Shown one piece after another: positions 19,565 through 28,659 of a stretch of 64,000 nt of DNA. The position numbers and the translations under genes were made by a program. Source of the DNA: Azoarcus sp. (GTDB lineage: Bacteria > Pseudomonadota > Gammaproteobacteria > Burkholderiales > Rhodocyclaceae); the NCBI GenBank assembly GCA_031274995.1, contig JAISPJ010000091.1, forward strand, positions 1 through 64,000. The letters run 5' to 3'. Every line of letters begins with the position of its first letter. Within the stretch, counting starts at the first letter, position 1. The notes below the pieces were generated by a model that saw only the letters and a list, made by a program, of their open reading frames with translations, searched no databases and was not told where the DNA came from.

Positions 19565-22099
19565 ATGACCAATCGCCGCGATTTCCTGAAAACCCAAGCC
19601 GTTGCCACCGCAGCTGCGGCAGCCGGCATGACTCTGCCCGTCGGAGGGGCTATTGCCCAGCCCGACGGCGACATCCGCTGGGACAAGATCCCCTGCCGTT
19701 TCTGCGGCACGGGCTGTTCGGTACTGGCAGGTGTGCAGGACGGCAAGCTGGTTGCCACACAAGGAGACCCGGACTCGCCCGTAAATCGCGGACTGAACTG
19801 TATCAAGGGATATTTCCTGTCCAAGATCATGTACGGCAAGGACAGGCTCACACGGCCCCTGCTGCGCAAAAAAGACGGCAAATACGACAAGAACGGCGAC
19901 TTCACGCCCGTTTCGTGGAAAGAAGCCTTCGATATCATGGAAGAAAAATGGAAGGAGGCCCTGAAAGCCAACGGGCCTACCTCCGTTGCCATGTTCGGCT
20001 CGGGGCAATGGACGATATGGGAAGGCTATGCCGCCTCGAAACTGATGAAAGCGGGTTTCCGCTCCAACAACCTTGACCCGAATGCCCGTCACTGCATGGC
20101 CTCCGCCGTGGTCGGCTTCATGCGCACCTTCGGTATCGATGAGCCGATGGGTTGCTACGATGACATCGAGAACGCCGATGCCTTCGTGCTCTGGGGCGCC
20201 AACATGGCGGAAATGCACCCTGTGCTGTGGTCGCGCGTCACCGACCGCCGCCTGACCCACGCCAAGTGCGAAGTCCATGTGCTTTCGACCTTCGAGCACC
20301 GTTCATTCGAACTGGCCGACAACGCGATGATCTTCAAGCCGCAATCCGACCTGGCTATCTTGAATTTTGTCGCCAACTACATCATCAAGAACAATAAGGT
20401 CGATAAAGCCTTCGTCGACAAGTGCGTCAACTTCAAGAAGGGAGTCACCGACATCGGCTATGGCCTGCGTCCCGGCCACGATCTTGAGAAAAACGCCACC
20501 GCCAACGGCTATCCTGATGCTGATGGCAAGCCCAAGGGCGACCCCGGCGCGTCCGAACCTATCACTTTTGAGGAATACGCCAAGTTCGTTTCCGAGTACA
20601 CGATAGAAAAAGCCGCCGAACTCTCCGGCGTGTCCAAGGACAATCTCAAGAGGTTGGCCGAACTGTTCTGCGACCCGGCCAAGAAAGTGGTTTCTTTCTG
20701 GACGATGGGCGTCAACCAGCATACGCGAGGCACCTGGGTCAATAACCTGCTGTATAACGTCCACCTGCTCACCGGCAAGATTTCCAAGCCCGGCTGCGGC
20801 CCCTTCTCCCTGACCGGGCAGCCCTCCGCCTGCGGAACGGCACGGGAAGTTGGCACCTTCGCGCACCGGTTGCCCGCCGACATGGTGGTCGGCAACCCGC
20901 AGCACCGTGCAATGACAGAAAACCTCTGGCAACTGCCCGAAGGGACGATCCCCGATAAGGTTGGTTTCCATGCCGTAGCGCAAAGCCGACAACTCAAGGA
21001 CGGCAAAATCAGGTGCTACTGGACGTCTACCACCAACAACATGCAGGCCGGGCCGAACACCAATGTGGAAACACTTCCCGGCTGGCGCAATCCCAATGCC
21101 TTCGTGGTGGTTTCCGATCCCTATCCCACAGTATCCGCGCAGTCAGCCGACCTGATTCTTCCAACAGCCATGTGGGCAGAAAAGGAAGGCGCTTACGGCA
21201 ACGCCGAACGGCGCACCCAATTCTGGCGGCAGCAGGTCAAAGCGCCGGGCGAGGCCCGTTCCGACCTCTGGCAGTACCTGGAATTCTCCAAGCGCTTCAA
21301 GGTGGAAGATGTCTGGCCGGAAGAACTGCTCAACAAGAAACCGCAACTCAAGGGCAAGACCCTGTTTGATGTCCTCTACGCCAACGGCGTCGCCAACAAG
21401 TTTCCCAAGGCAGACGTGGCTGCCGTCAACGCGCATGCCATCAAGAACTACACCAACGACGAATCCGATTATTTCGGTTTCTATGTTCAGAAAGGGTTGT
21501 TCGAGGAATACGCCGCGTTTGGCCGGGATCACCATCATGACTTGGCCGACTTCGACGTTTATCACAAGTCGCGCGGCCATCGCTGGCCCGTCAAGAACAA
21601 CAAGGAAACCCTGTGGCGCTTCAACGAGCAATACGATCCCTACGTAAATAAGGGGGAAGGCATCAGGTTCTATGGACAAAAAGACGGCAAAGCGAATATT
21701 TTTGCCCTGCCCTACCAGCCGCCCGCTGAAGTGCCGGACAAGGAATACGATCTGTGGATGTGTACGGGGCGTGTGCTGGAGCACTGGCACACCGGCTCCA
21801 TGACCCGTCGCGTGGAAGAGTTGCACCGTGCCGTACCGGAAGCAGTTGTCTATATGCACCCGGACGATGCCAAGGCTCGCGGCCTGCAGCGGGGTTCCAA
21901 AGTAAAAGTCATTTCCCGCCGAGGCGAAATCACGCTGCAAGTCGACACGAAAGGGCGCAACAAGCCGCCACGCGGTTTGGTATACGTACCTTTCTTCGAC
22001 GAAACCAAGCTCGTCAACAAGCTCATCCTGGACGCCACTTGCCCGCTTTCCAAAGAAACGGACTTCAAAAAGTGTCCCGTCAAGGTCGTGCGTGCCTGA
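19565..22099 (+). CDS. napA: Periplasmic nitrate reductase catalytic subunit NapA
   Basis: An 844-residue molybdoenzyme that reduces nitrate to nitrite in the periplasm. The Tat signal is MTNRRDFLK followed by an Ala-rich segment. The [4Fe-4S] cysteines are C44, C47, C51 and C79 ([17 protein letters not shown]). Cys177 in [18 protein letters not shown] is the predicted molybdenum ligand. Other family segments include [73 protein letters not shown] and [15 protein letters not shown]. An upstream in-frame start inside napD was rejected because the RR motif belongs near the N-terminus. It needs the bis-MGD cofactor made by the genes that follow in the island. Confidence 0.98.
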   Translation: MTNRRDFLKTQAVATAAAAAGMTLPVGGAIAQPDGDIRWDKIPCRFCGTGCSVLAGVQDGKLVATQGDPDSPVNRGLNCIKGYFLSKIMYGKDRLTRPLLRKKDGKYDKNGDFTPVSWKEAFDIMEEKWKEALKANGPTSVAMFGSGQWTIWEGYAASKLMKAGFRSNNLDPNARHCMASAVVGFMRTFGIDEPMGCYDDIENADAFVLWGANMAEMHPVLWSRVTDRRLTHAKCEVHVLSTFEHRSFELADNAMIFKPQSDLAILNFVANYIIKNNKVDKAFVDKCVNFKKGVTDIGYGLRPGHDLEKNATANGYPDADGKPKGDPGASEPITFEEYAKFVSEYTIEKAAELSGVSKDNLKRLAELFCDPAKKVVSFWTMGVNQHTRGTWVNNLLYNVHLLTGKISKPGCGPFSLTGQPSACGTAREVGTFAHRLPADMVVGNPQHRAMTENLWQLPEGTIPDKVGFHAVAQSRQLKDGKIRCYWTSTTNNMQAGPNTNVETLPGWRNPNAFVVVSDPYPTVSAQSADLILPTAMWAEKEGAYGNAERRTQFWRQQVKAPGEARSDLWQYLEFSKRFKVEDVWPEELLNKKPQLKGKTLFDVLYANGVANKFPKADVAAVNAHAIKNYTNDESDYFGFYVQKGLFEEYAAFGRDHHHDLADFDVYHKSRGHRWPVKNNKETLWRFNEQYDPYVNKGEGIRFYGQKDGKANIFALPYQPPAEVPDKEYDLWMCTGRVLEHWHTGSMTRRVEELHRAVPEAVVYMHPDDAKARGLQRGSKVKVISRRGEITLQVDTKGRNKPPRGLVYVPFFDETKLVNKLILDATCPLSKETDFKKCPVKVVRA

Positions 22100-22126
22100 T
22101 CGTTTTTTGTTGGAAGCGTCCCGTCC

Positions 22127-23032
22127 ATGAATGCGGCAAAACCCGCTGCCCATCCCCGGTCCCCGGAGAAACCCCCGGTTTCTCCGGGGCGACGGAAATT
22201 CCTGTCAGGAATGGCCGGGGCGGCGGGTGGCGGGTGCCTCATGGCGATGGGCGTTGGTATCTATTCCCGTCAGGCCAGCGCACTCCCCGCCTTGGCTCTG
22301 CGGCCTCCCGGCGCACTGCCGGAACCAGAATTCCTTGCGGCCTGCACACGTTGCGGGCTGTGCGTCCGGGACTGCCCTCCCGGCATCCTGAAACTCGCCG
22401 CGCCAGGTAATCCCGTGCCAACCGGCACACCGTACTTCACGGCTCGAACCGGCCCATGCGAGATGTGCCAGGATATCCCCTGCGTCAAGAACTGTCCCAC
22501 GGGCGCGCTTGACACAGAACTGGACGACATCAACAAGTCACGCATGGGCGTGGCCGTCCTCGTTGACCAGGAAACCTGTCTTGCTTTCCTCGGGCTGCGT
22601 TGCGAGATTTGTTATAACGCCTGTCCGGTTATCGGCAAGGCCATTACGCTGGAGAAACGTCACAACCCCCGTTCCGATCGCCACGCCATGCTCCTGCCCA
22701 CGGTGCATTCGGAGCACTGTACCGGCTGCGGCCTGTGCGAGAAATCCTGCATCCTGGAAGAGACGGCCATCAGAATTTTGCCGCCCGCGCTGGCTCAGGG
22801 CAAGATCGGCGAACATTACCTCAAGGGTTGGGAAGAACGGGGAAAACACGGCAAATCACTGATCGGTGAGCAACTGGAATTCGAGGTGCGCGGGTTGGAA
22901 GGCAAGCGATTCGGGGATACCCGTGTCCACGACGAAGCGCCCACCCACACCGATCCCGCCGTCAACCTCGCCGATCCTCCGCCTTTCGATCCGGCTCTCA
23001 TCAATGGTTCCCATTCGGAGAGCACGCCATGA
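22127..23032 (+). CDS. napG: Ferredoxin-type quinol dehydrogenase component NapG
   Basis: A 301-residue exported protein with four [4Fe-4S] motifs (CTRCGLCVRDCPPG, CEMCQDIPCVKNCPTG, CEICYNACPVIG, CTGCGLCEKSC). A Tat-like signal is present (PGRRKFLSGMAGAAGGG). NapG docks on membrane NapH and carries electrons from the quinol pool towards NapA. The N-terminus before the RR motif is longer and more Pro-rich than usual. Overlaps napH by ATGA. Confidence 0.95.
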   Translation: MNAAKPAAHPRSPEKPPVSPGRRKFLSGMAGAAGGGCLMAMGVGIYSRQASALPALALRPPGALPEPEFLAACTRCGLCVRDCPPGILKLAAPGNPVPTGTPYFTARTGPCEMCQDIPCVKNCPTGALDTELDDINKSRMGVAVLVDQETCLAFLGLRCEICYNACPVIGKAITLEKRHNPRSDRHAMLLPTVHSEHCTGCGLCEKSCILEETAIRILPPALAQGKIGEHYLKGWEERGKHGKSLIGEQLEFEVRGLEGKRFGDTRVHDEAPTHTDPAVNLADPPPFDPALINGSHSESTP

Positions 23033-24033
23033 GTACCCGTGTTGCCCGTGTTTCGGACAGACCCGGGCAGGATGCCATCGCCGGCAAAGGGTGGTTTGCG
23101 GCTCACAAATGGCTGTTGCTGCGCCGTGTCAGCCAGTTGGGCATCCTGGCTCTCTTTATGGTCAGCCCCTGGTTCGCGGTCTGGATCAGTCAGGGCAAAG
23201 CATCCCCCGCTTCCGGCCTGACCGATCCTCTCCTGACCAACACGGGCAATCTGTTCTCCAGTCTCGGAGCGCCAGAGACGATTCCGCCGTCCTCAACCGA
23301 TCTTTTCTGGATCATCAAAGGCAATCTGTCCTCCAGTCTCGTACTGGACTTTGTGCCCCTGACCGATCCCTATCTGTTCCTGCAAATGCTGGCAGCAGGG
23401 TTCTGGCCCGCCACCACCGCCGTCATCGGTGCGCTTATCTTGGTCATCTTCTATTCGCTCGTCGGCGGGCGTGTGTTCTGTTCCTGGGTTTGCCCGGTCA
23501 ATATGGTGACCGACGCTGCCTCGTGGACACGTCGGCGCCTCGGTATCAAATCCAGCCACGCGCCCCATGCCAACACCCGTTACTGGTTCCTGGCCGGCAC
23601 GTTCGTTGTTGCCGCACTCACCGGAACCTTGGCGATGGAATGGGTCAACCCGGTATCGATCACCCATCGCGGCCTGTTTTTCGGCATGGGCGCAGGACTA
23701 TGGTTTATCGTTGCCCTGTTTCTTTACGATTCGTTTGTTGCCACCCGGGGCTGGTGCGGCCACCTTTGCCCGATGGGCGCGTTCTACAGCCTGCTCAATA
23801 AAACCGCCCTGCTGCGCGTAGCGGCCCCCAGGCGGGACGCCTGCAACGACTGCATGGACTGTTTTGCCATCTGCCCGGAACCCCAGGTGATTCGCCCGGC
23901 GCTCAAAAAAGCGGGGCAGGACAGCCCCGTCATCCTCGATTCCCGTTGTACGACCTGCGGGCGCTGCATAGATATTTGCAGCAAACAGGTTTTCAGACTA
24001 ACCCACCGCTTCGACCAGAGGAGTTCATCATGA
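23029..24033 (+). CDS. napH: Membrane quinol dehydrogenase component NapH
   Basis: A 334-residue integral protein with the NapH hallmarks: WLLLRRVSQLGILALFMVS in the first helix, the FCSWVCPVNMVTD motif, GWCGHLCPMGAFYSLL, and two C-terminal cytoplasmic ferredoxin motifs (CNDCMDCFAICPEPQ, CTTCGRCIDICSKQVF). It oxidises quinol and passes electrons to NapG. Compared with the E. coli protein (287 aa) there are about 45 extra residues in the first periplasmic loop, made of imperfect direct repeats (see the repeat entry). The napB ATG overlaps its TGA. Confidence 0.95.
   Translation: MSTRVARVSDRPGQDAIAGKGWFAAHKWLLLRRVSQLGILALFMVSPWFAVWISQGKASPASGLTDPLLTNTGNLFSSLGAPETIPPSSTDLFWIIKGNLSSSLVLDFVPLTDPYLFLQMLAAGFWPATTAVIGALILVIFYSLVGGRVFCSWVCPVNMVTDAASWTRRRLGIKSSHAPHANTRYWFLAGTFVVAALTGTLAMEWVNPVSITHRGLFFGMGAGLWFIVALFLYDSFVATRGWCGHLCPMGAFYSLLNKTALLRVAAPRRDACNDCMDCFAICPEPQVIRPALKKAGQDSPVILDSRCTTCGRCIDICSKQVFRLTHRFDQRSSS
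23245..23341 (+). repeat. In-frame direct repeat inside napH
   Basis: The 22-mers at 23245-23266 and 23320-23341 (GGCAATCTGT-T/C-CTCCAGTCTCG) agree at 21 of 22 positions and are exactly 75 nt (25 codons) apart, in the same reading frame. They encode GNLFSSL and GNLSSSL. A second pair, CCTGACCGATCC at 23217-23228 and 23358-23369, is identical and in frame (offset 47 codons), encoding LTDP twice. The NapH loop was probably enlarged by local duplication. Confidence 0.8.
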
Positions 24034-24485
24034 AGAAACGCTTCTTTGCCATTGTACCAACAACAGTGTTGGCAACAGGTTTGATGCTGTTTGCCGGTAT
24101 CTCCCAGGGCGCAGATGACGGCGGGCTGCGCACGCTGCGTGGCGCGCCTGTTTCAGCGCAGGAAAAGACCGTCACCGGCGACGGACTCAAGAAGGCGCTC
24201 GAAACCGCGCCGCTGGATCGCAATTTCACGGATCAACCGCCGTTGGTATCGCATGCGGTAGATGATTACTCCATCACCATGAAATCCAACAAGTGCATGG
24301 ACTGCCACTCCTGGGAAAATTACAAGAAGGAAAAAGCGACCAAGGTTTCGAAAACCCATTTCGAGACGGCTGAAGGAAAAGTCCTGAACAACATCTCGTC
24401 CCGGCGTTACTTTTGTGTGCAATGCCATGTTCCCCAAGTGGACGCCAAACCGTTGGTCGAAAACACTTTCCGACGCGCGAAATAG
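24030..24485 (+). CDS. napB: Periplasmic dihaem cytochrome c NapB
   Basis: A 151-residue precursor with a cleavable signal peptide (MKKRFFAIVPTTVLATGLML, cleavage near SQGADDG) and two CxxCH haem sites (CMDCH, CVQCH). The flanking FTDQPPLVSHAVDDYSIT and SSRRYFCVQCHVPQVDAKP are typical of NapB, which passes electrons from NapC or NapGH to NapA. The ATG at 24030 overlaps the napH stop; an upstream in-frame start has no signal peptide and was rejected. Confidence 0.96.
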   Translation: MKKRFFAIVPTTVLATGLMLFAGISQGADDGGLRTLRGAPVSAQEKTVTGDGLKKALETAPLDRNFTDQPPLVSHAVDDYSITMKSNKCMDCHSWENYKKEKATKVSKTHFETAEGKVLNNISSRRYFCVQCHVPQVDAKPLVENTFRRAK

Positions 24486-24516
24486 TACCCGCTGACCGCT
24501 AACTGCCAAACACACA

Positions 24517-25197
24517 ATGGATACTGATTCTCCTGTTGGCGCTTCCGCTTCCGTCCGACAAGTAAAAAATCGGCGGGAGCGGAAACGTTTTTTGTCTCTT
24601 TCCGTCATAGCAGCCTTTGTCTTCGGCATCCTGTTCGTGAGCCTTTTCAATATGGCCATGGACTGGACGAACACGGAAGAGTTTTGCATAGGCTGTCACG
24701 AAATGAAGGAAAATACCTACCGGGAATACCAGGACAGCGCCCACTTCACCAACCGTAGTGGTGTACGGGCGGTTTGCGGGGATTGTCACGTACCCAAGGA
24801 ATTTTTCCCAAAAATCGCCCGCAAGCTCAAGGCTGCCACCGAGCTATGGCACTCGATACGGGGTACTATCGACACCCCCGAAAAATTCGAGGAAAGACGT
24901 GCGCAAATGGCACAAAACGAATGGCGACGAATGAAAGCCAACGACTCGAAGGCATGTCGCAACTGCCACGATGCCAATTCTTTCGACTACAGCTCACAGC
25001 GTAACCGTGCTGTCGACAGGCATCAGGAAGGACTGTCGAAGGGGGAAACCTGCATCGATTGCCACCAGGGCATCGTGCACCAAATGCCGCAAATCGATCA
25101 AGTAACCGGCATGGCTGATCTGCCCGGTATCGCGTCGGAGATTTTTGGCGCCCACGTGCCAAAGACTCCTGTCCGCACCGAAAAAACAGCAGAATAA
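24517..25197 (+). CDS. napC: Tetrahaem quinol dehydrogenase NapC
   Basis: A 226-residue NapC/NirT-family protein with a single N-terminal membrane anchor (FLSLSVIAAFVFGILFVSLF) and four haem motifs (CIGCH, CGDCH, CRNCH, CIDCH). The first is followed by EM, giving the CHxM arrangement of the quinol-site haem. It oxidises membrane quinol and reduces NapB. Last gene of napFDAGHBC; moaA starts 37 nt later on the same strand. Confidence 0.95.
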   Translation: MDTDSPVGASASVRQVKNRRERKRFLSLSVIAAFVFGILFVSLFNMAMDWTNTEEFCIGCHEMKENTYREYQDSAHFTNRSGVRAVCGDCHVPKEFFPKIARKLKAATELWHSIRGTIDTPEKFEERRAQMAQNEWRRMKANDSKACRNCHDANSFDYSSQRNRAVDRHQEGLSKGETCIDCHQGIVHQMPQIDQVTGMADLPGIASEIFGAHVPKTPVRTEKTAE

Positions 25198-25234
25198 CCA
25201 GCCTGGTCAAAAGCTCAAGCAGCAGGATGACGTA

Positions 25235-26281
25235 ATGTGCGATCTGCAGAAAGCGGCGTTTTGTCTTGACGATTTGCTGCGTCCCCTGCATGACCTGCGG
25301 ATTTCCGTAACAGATCGCTGCAATCTGCGTTGCACGTACTGTATGCCGGGTGAAGTTTTCGGACGGGATTTCGTCTTTCTGCGCCACGCAGAACTCTTGA
25401 GTTTCGAGGAAATCGTCCGTGCCGCCCGGCAATGTGTCGCGTTGGGCGTACGCAAGATTCGCCTCTCCGGTGGCGAACCGCTGCTGCGGCACGGCATCGA
25501 GCGGCTGGTCGAAATGCTGGCCGGGCTGCATGGCGACGATGGAAAACCCATCGATCTTGCCATGACAAGCAACGCCACGCTGTTGGCGAAAAAGGCCCGC
25601 GCCCTGAAAGACGCGGGCCTGATGCGGTTAAATATCAGCCTCGACGCACTGGATGAAAACATTTTCCGCCGCATGACCGGCAGCAGCGTTTCACCCGGAA
25701 CGGTACTTGAAGGCATTTCTGCCGCGCAGTCCGCGGGACTGACGCCGGTCAAGGTCAACGCGGTCATCAAGCGTGGCATCAATGAGAGCGAAATTCTGCC
25801 CTTGGTTCGCCATTTCCGCCATACTGGCGTCATCATGCGCTTCATTGAGTACATGGATGTCGGCAATACCAACGGCTGGCGGCTCGACGACGTAGTAACT
25901 GCCAAGGAGATCCTGGCACGGATCGGCAGCGAACACCTCCTGAACCCTATCGACCGACAGGCTTCGGGCGGTGTGGCGCAACGGTGGGCATTTCAGGACG
26001 GAGGCGGTGAAATCGGCGTCATCTCTTCGGTCACACAGGCGTTCTGCCATACATGCAGCCGCCTGCGGCTTTCCACGGATGGCAAACTCTACACCTGTCT
26101 TTTTGCAACCGAAGGTGTCGATCTGCGCACTCTTTTGCGCACCCAATCCAGCGACGACATGGCATTGCAGCAGCGCATCGCCGCCACCTGGCGCTGCCGC
26201 ACCGACCGCTATTCACAACTGCGGCATGAAATGACCGGAACGCTGCCCGGAAGAATAGAAATGTCATATATTGGCGGCTGA
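25235..26281 (+). CDS. moaA: GTP 3',8-cyclase MoaA (molybdenum cofactor step 1)
   Basis: A 348-residue radical-SAM enzyme. The SAM cluster motif is CNLRCTYCMP (DLRISVTDRCNLRC), then IRLSGGEPLL and NISLDALDE. The C-terminal cluster cysteines are in FCHTCSRLRLSTDGKLYTC. It converts GTP to 3',8-cyclo-GTP. The start at 25235 gives the family N-terminus; the open frame continues upstream over the napC end without homology. The usual C-terminal GG appears as YIGG. Placement directly after napC couples cofactor synthesis to the nitrate reductase. Confidence 0.96.
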   Translation: MCDLQKAAFCLDDLLRPLHDLRISVTDRCNLRCTYCMPGEVFGRDFVFLRHAELLSFEEIVRAARQCVALGVRKIRLSGGEPLLRHGIERLVEMLAGLHGDDGKPIDLAMTSNATLLAKKARALKDAGLMRLNISLDALDENIFRRMTGSSVSPGTVLEGISAAQSAGLTPVKVNAVIKRGINESEILPLVRHFRHTGVIMRFIEYMDVGNTNGWRLDDVVTAKEILARIGSEHLLNPIDRQASGGVAQRWAFQDGGGEIGVISSVTQAFCHTCSRLRLSTDGKLYTCLFATEGVDLRTLLRTQSSDDMALQQRIAATWRCRTDRYSQLRHEMTGTLPGRIEMSYIGG

Positions 26282-26352
26282 GCCAGTCCCACCCTTACAA
26301 TAGGCCCCATAACCGTTCAATAAAGAACGCGCTTTTCAGGAAAGGAATTTCC

Positions 26353-26883
26353 TTGGACGAACCCAAAGACCTAAGCCATTTTTCCGCCACAGGCCGCGCC
26401 CGCATGGTCGACGTCTCCGCCAAGCCGGATGGCAAGCGGTACGCGACCGCAAGCGGCATTCTGCGCATGCGCCCGGCAACCCTGGAACGCATCCGCGCCG
26501 GTACGCTCGCCAAGGGCAACGTGCTCGCCGTCGCCGATGTCGCAGCGGTCATGGCCGCCAAGCATACCCCTGATCTGATCCCGATGTGCCACCCCCTGCC
26601 GCTATCCGGCGTCGAAGTCGAATTCAGTGAAATACCCGTGGCAGACGCCGAAGGCTGTGTCGGCATCCAGGCCAAGATCACGGCCCGCTGCACCGGCCCG
26701 ACGGGTGTCGAAATGGAAGCCCTCACTGCCGCCGCCGGGGCATTATTGACCCTCTACGATATGTGCAAGGCCATCGACCGGGGCATGCGCATCGAAAACA
26801 TTCAACTGGAAGAAAAAAGCGGGGGCAAGAGCGGCACATGGCGACGGCGCAATGCCCCTGCCGGGGAAACATCGCATGATTAA
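26353..26883 (+). CDS. moaC: Cyclic pyranopterin monophosphate synthase MoaC
   Basis: A 176-residue enzyme for the second half of Moco step 1. Motifs include LSHFSATGRARMVDVSAK, AAKHTPDLIPMCHPLPLSGV, the CTGPTGVEMEALTA segment and LYDMCKAIDRGM. The most plausible start is TTG at 26353 behind a purine-rich AGGAAAGGAA; no ATG lies between there and the conserved SHF segment. Overlaps moaD by 8 nt. Confidence 0.95.
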   Translation: MDEPKDLSHFSATGRARMVDVSAKPDGKRYATASGILRMRPATLERIRAGTLAKGNVLAVADVAAVMAAKHTPDLIPMCHPLPLSGVEVEFSEIPVADAEGCVGIQAKITARCTGPTGVEMEALTAAAGALLTLYDMCKAIDRGMRIENIQLEEKSGGKSGTWRRRNAPAGETSHD

Positions 26884-27118
26884 CGTGCTCTTTTTCGGCC
26901 CGGTGGCTGAACGCGCCGGGGCACGCCAGGTCAACCTGGATTTTAGGGAAGGTTTGCGCTGGCAGGACGTGCGCGACACACTGCGGGCACGCCACCCCGA
27001 AGCCTTCGAAATTGTTTCCGTCGTGGCGGTCAACGGTCGGCGCGTTGGCGAACAGGACACGCCCCCACTGGCCGACGGTGCCGAGGTCGTGTTCATGTCA
27101 GCCTTCTCGGGAGGATGA
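26876..27118 (+). CDS. moaD: Molybdopterin synthase sulphur carrier MoaD
   Basis: An 80-residue ubiquitin-like protein (MINVLFFGPVAERAGARQVN, VAVNGRRVGEQDTPLADG-like turn) ending in the required C-terminal Gly-Gly (FMSAFSGG), which is adenylated and thiocarboxylated to deliver sulphur. The start is the ATG at 26876 inside the moaC end. Overlaps moaE by ATGA. The adenylating enzyme MoeB is not in this window. Confidence 0.92.
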   Translation: MINVLFFGPVAERAGARQVNLDFREGLRWQDVRDTLRARHPEAFEIVSVVAVNGRRVGEQDTPPLADGAEVVFMSAFSGG

Positions 27119-27552
27119 AATCCTTGATGAACGACACCGTCCGCCTGCAAACGGAAGATTTCTCCCTCGATGCGGAAGTCGCTGCCCTGTGCGCGGGCTC
27201 GAAACGCATCGGTGGCATTGCCGCCTTTCTCGGTTGCGCGCGCGATTTTTCCGGGGAACGCGAAGTCCGCGAGATCGCTTTCGAGGCTTATCACGACATG
27301 GCGCGCGCCGAACTATCCAGCTTGCGCGACGAGGCCATTGCGCGGTTCAACCTCATCGATGCACGCATCGTCCATCGCCTGGGCACGGTCAGCGCGGGAG
27401 AAAATATCGTTCTTGTCGTCGCAGGCGCGGAACACCGCGCCCCCGCCTTTGACGCCTGCCGCTGGCTGATCGACGAACTCAAGGCGCGTGCGCCGATCTG
27501 GAAGAAAGAAATCACCCCCCAGGGCGAATCCTGGGTTACGCCACATCCCTAA
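27115..27552 (+). CDS. moaE: Molybdopterin synthase catalytic subunit MoaE
   Basis: A 145-residue subunit that, with MoaD, inserts the dithiolene sulphurs. Features are GGIAAFLGCARDF, the FEAYHDMARAELSSL segment, RIVHRLGTVSAGENIVLVVA, AFDACRWLIDELKARAPIWK (with catalytic Lys) and KEITPQGESWV. An ATGA overlap with moaD supports 1:1 expression of the two subunits. Confidence 0.95.
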   Translation: MKSLMNDTVRLQTEDFSLDAEVAALCAGSKRIGGIAAFLGCARDFSGEREVREIAFEAYHDMARAELSSLRDEAIARFNLIDARIVHRLGTVSAGENIVLVVAGAEHRAPAFDACRWLIDELKARAPIWKKEITPQGESWVTPHP

Positions 27553-27564
27553 ACCCCAGAAAAA

Positions 27565-28065
27565 ATGGCTCCTCCCGTCTTCATCTTCGTCGGCCATTCC
27601 AATTCCGGCAAAACCACCCTCATCGAACGGCTCATCCCGGAACTGACCCACCGGGGATTACGCGTCGCCACCATCAAACACGCCCACCACAAAGTCCAAC
27701 TCGATACGGAAGGCAAAGACAGTTGGCGTTACAAGAATGCGGGGGCCGCCCTCAGCATGCTCGTCACCACAAGTGCGCTGCAACTGGTGGCAGACGCCGA
27801 CGAAGAGCGCGAACCGATGCAACTGGCCAAGCGCTTTCTGGGCGAAGCCGACATCGTGCTGGCCGAAGGTTTTTCGCATGCCCCCGGCCCAAAGATCGAA
27901 GTCCTGCGCCGCGCGCTCGGCAAACCGCCACGCTGCAAAATCAGCGACGGCCTGATCGCCGTCGCTACCGATTGCCCCGAGACGTATCCAGAATTACCGC
28001 ATTTCACGCTCGACGATCTCGCGGCGCTGGCAAACTTCCTCCTGCAATACCTCTCACAAACATGA
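27565..28065 (+). CDS. mobB: Molybdopterin-guanine dinucleotide biosynthesis adapter MobB
   Basis: A 166-residue P-loop GTPase (FIFVGHSNSGKTTLIERLIP) with the MobB motif IKHAHHKVQLDTEGKDSWRY and the DIVLAEGFSHAPGPKIEVLR region. It assists MobA in making MGD for enzymes such as NapA. Overlaps mobA by ATGA. Confidence 0.94.
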   Translation: MAPPVFIFVGHSNSGKTTLIERLIPELTHRGLRVATIKHAHHKVQLDTEGKDSWRYKNAGAALSMLVTTSALQLVADADEEREPMQLAKRFLGEADIVLAEGFSHAPGPKIEVLRRALGKPPRCKISDGLIAVATDCPETYPELPHFTLDDLAALANFLLQYLSQT

Positions 28066-28652
28066 TCGCGGATTGTACGGCGCTGATTTTCGCAGGGGGC
28101 GATTCCCGACGGATGGGGCGTGAAAAACTTTCCCTGCAACTCGGCGGACAAAGCCTGCTCCAACGCGCACTCGACCTGACACGGCCGCTTTTCTCCTCGA
28201 TACTGGTCAGCGTCCGGCATCTCCGCGACGACATCGACGCTCCGCAGGTATGCGACGAAATCCCCGGAGCCGGACCACTTGCCGGGCTTTGCGCGGGACT
28301 GCAACACGCCACGACACACTGGGTCTTCGCCGTAGCCGGGGACATGCCCTACCTGCTGCCCCAAGTCATTGAACGGCTGGCCGCCAACCGAGCCAAACAC
28401 CAGGCAGTCGTGCCCGTCATTGGCGGACAGCCCTACCCGCTCACTGCGTTCTACGCCGTCTCGGCTTTGCCCGCGTTGCGCGGCGTACTGGCTCGCCCCG
28501 GAAAACCCGGTTTGCTGGCGGCGCTCCCGGGACTGGACACCTGCCGTATCGACGAGCATCATTTGGCCGATATTGACAAGGAAGTTCGCAGTTTCATCGA
28601 CATCGATACTCCTGAAGATGCCGCAGAAGCACTTCGGTATTTTGGAAACTGA
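28062..28652 (+). CDS. mobA: Molybdenum cofactor guanylyltransferase MobA
   Basis: A 196-residue nucleotidyltransferase with the N-terminal GTP-binding signature LIFAGGDSRRMGREK, the CDEIPGAGPLAGLCAGLQ segment, the metal-binding AGDMPYL and the C-terminal IDIDTPEDAA. It links GMP to molybdopterin; the bis-MGD form is what NapA needs. The ATG at 28062 overlaps the mobB stop. Confidence 0.94.
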   Translation: MIADCTALIFAGGDSRRMGREKLSLQLGGQSLLQRALDLTRPLFSSILVSVRHLRDDIDAPQVCDEIPGAGPLAGLCAGLQHATTHWVFAVAGDMPYLLPQVIERLAANRAKHQAVVPVIGGQPYPLTAFYAVSALPALRGVLARPGKPGLLAALPGLDTCRIDEHHLADIDKEVRSFIDIDTPEDAAEALRYFGN

Positions 28653-28659
28653 AGCCCTC

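Noticed and set aside
28369..28659. Upstream extension of moeA over mobA
   Set aside because: Residues before the ATG at 28660 are an out-of-frame reading of mobA with no MoeA homology.
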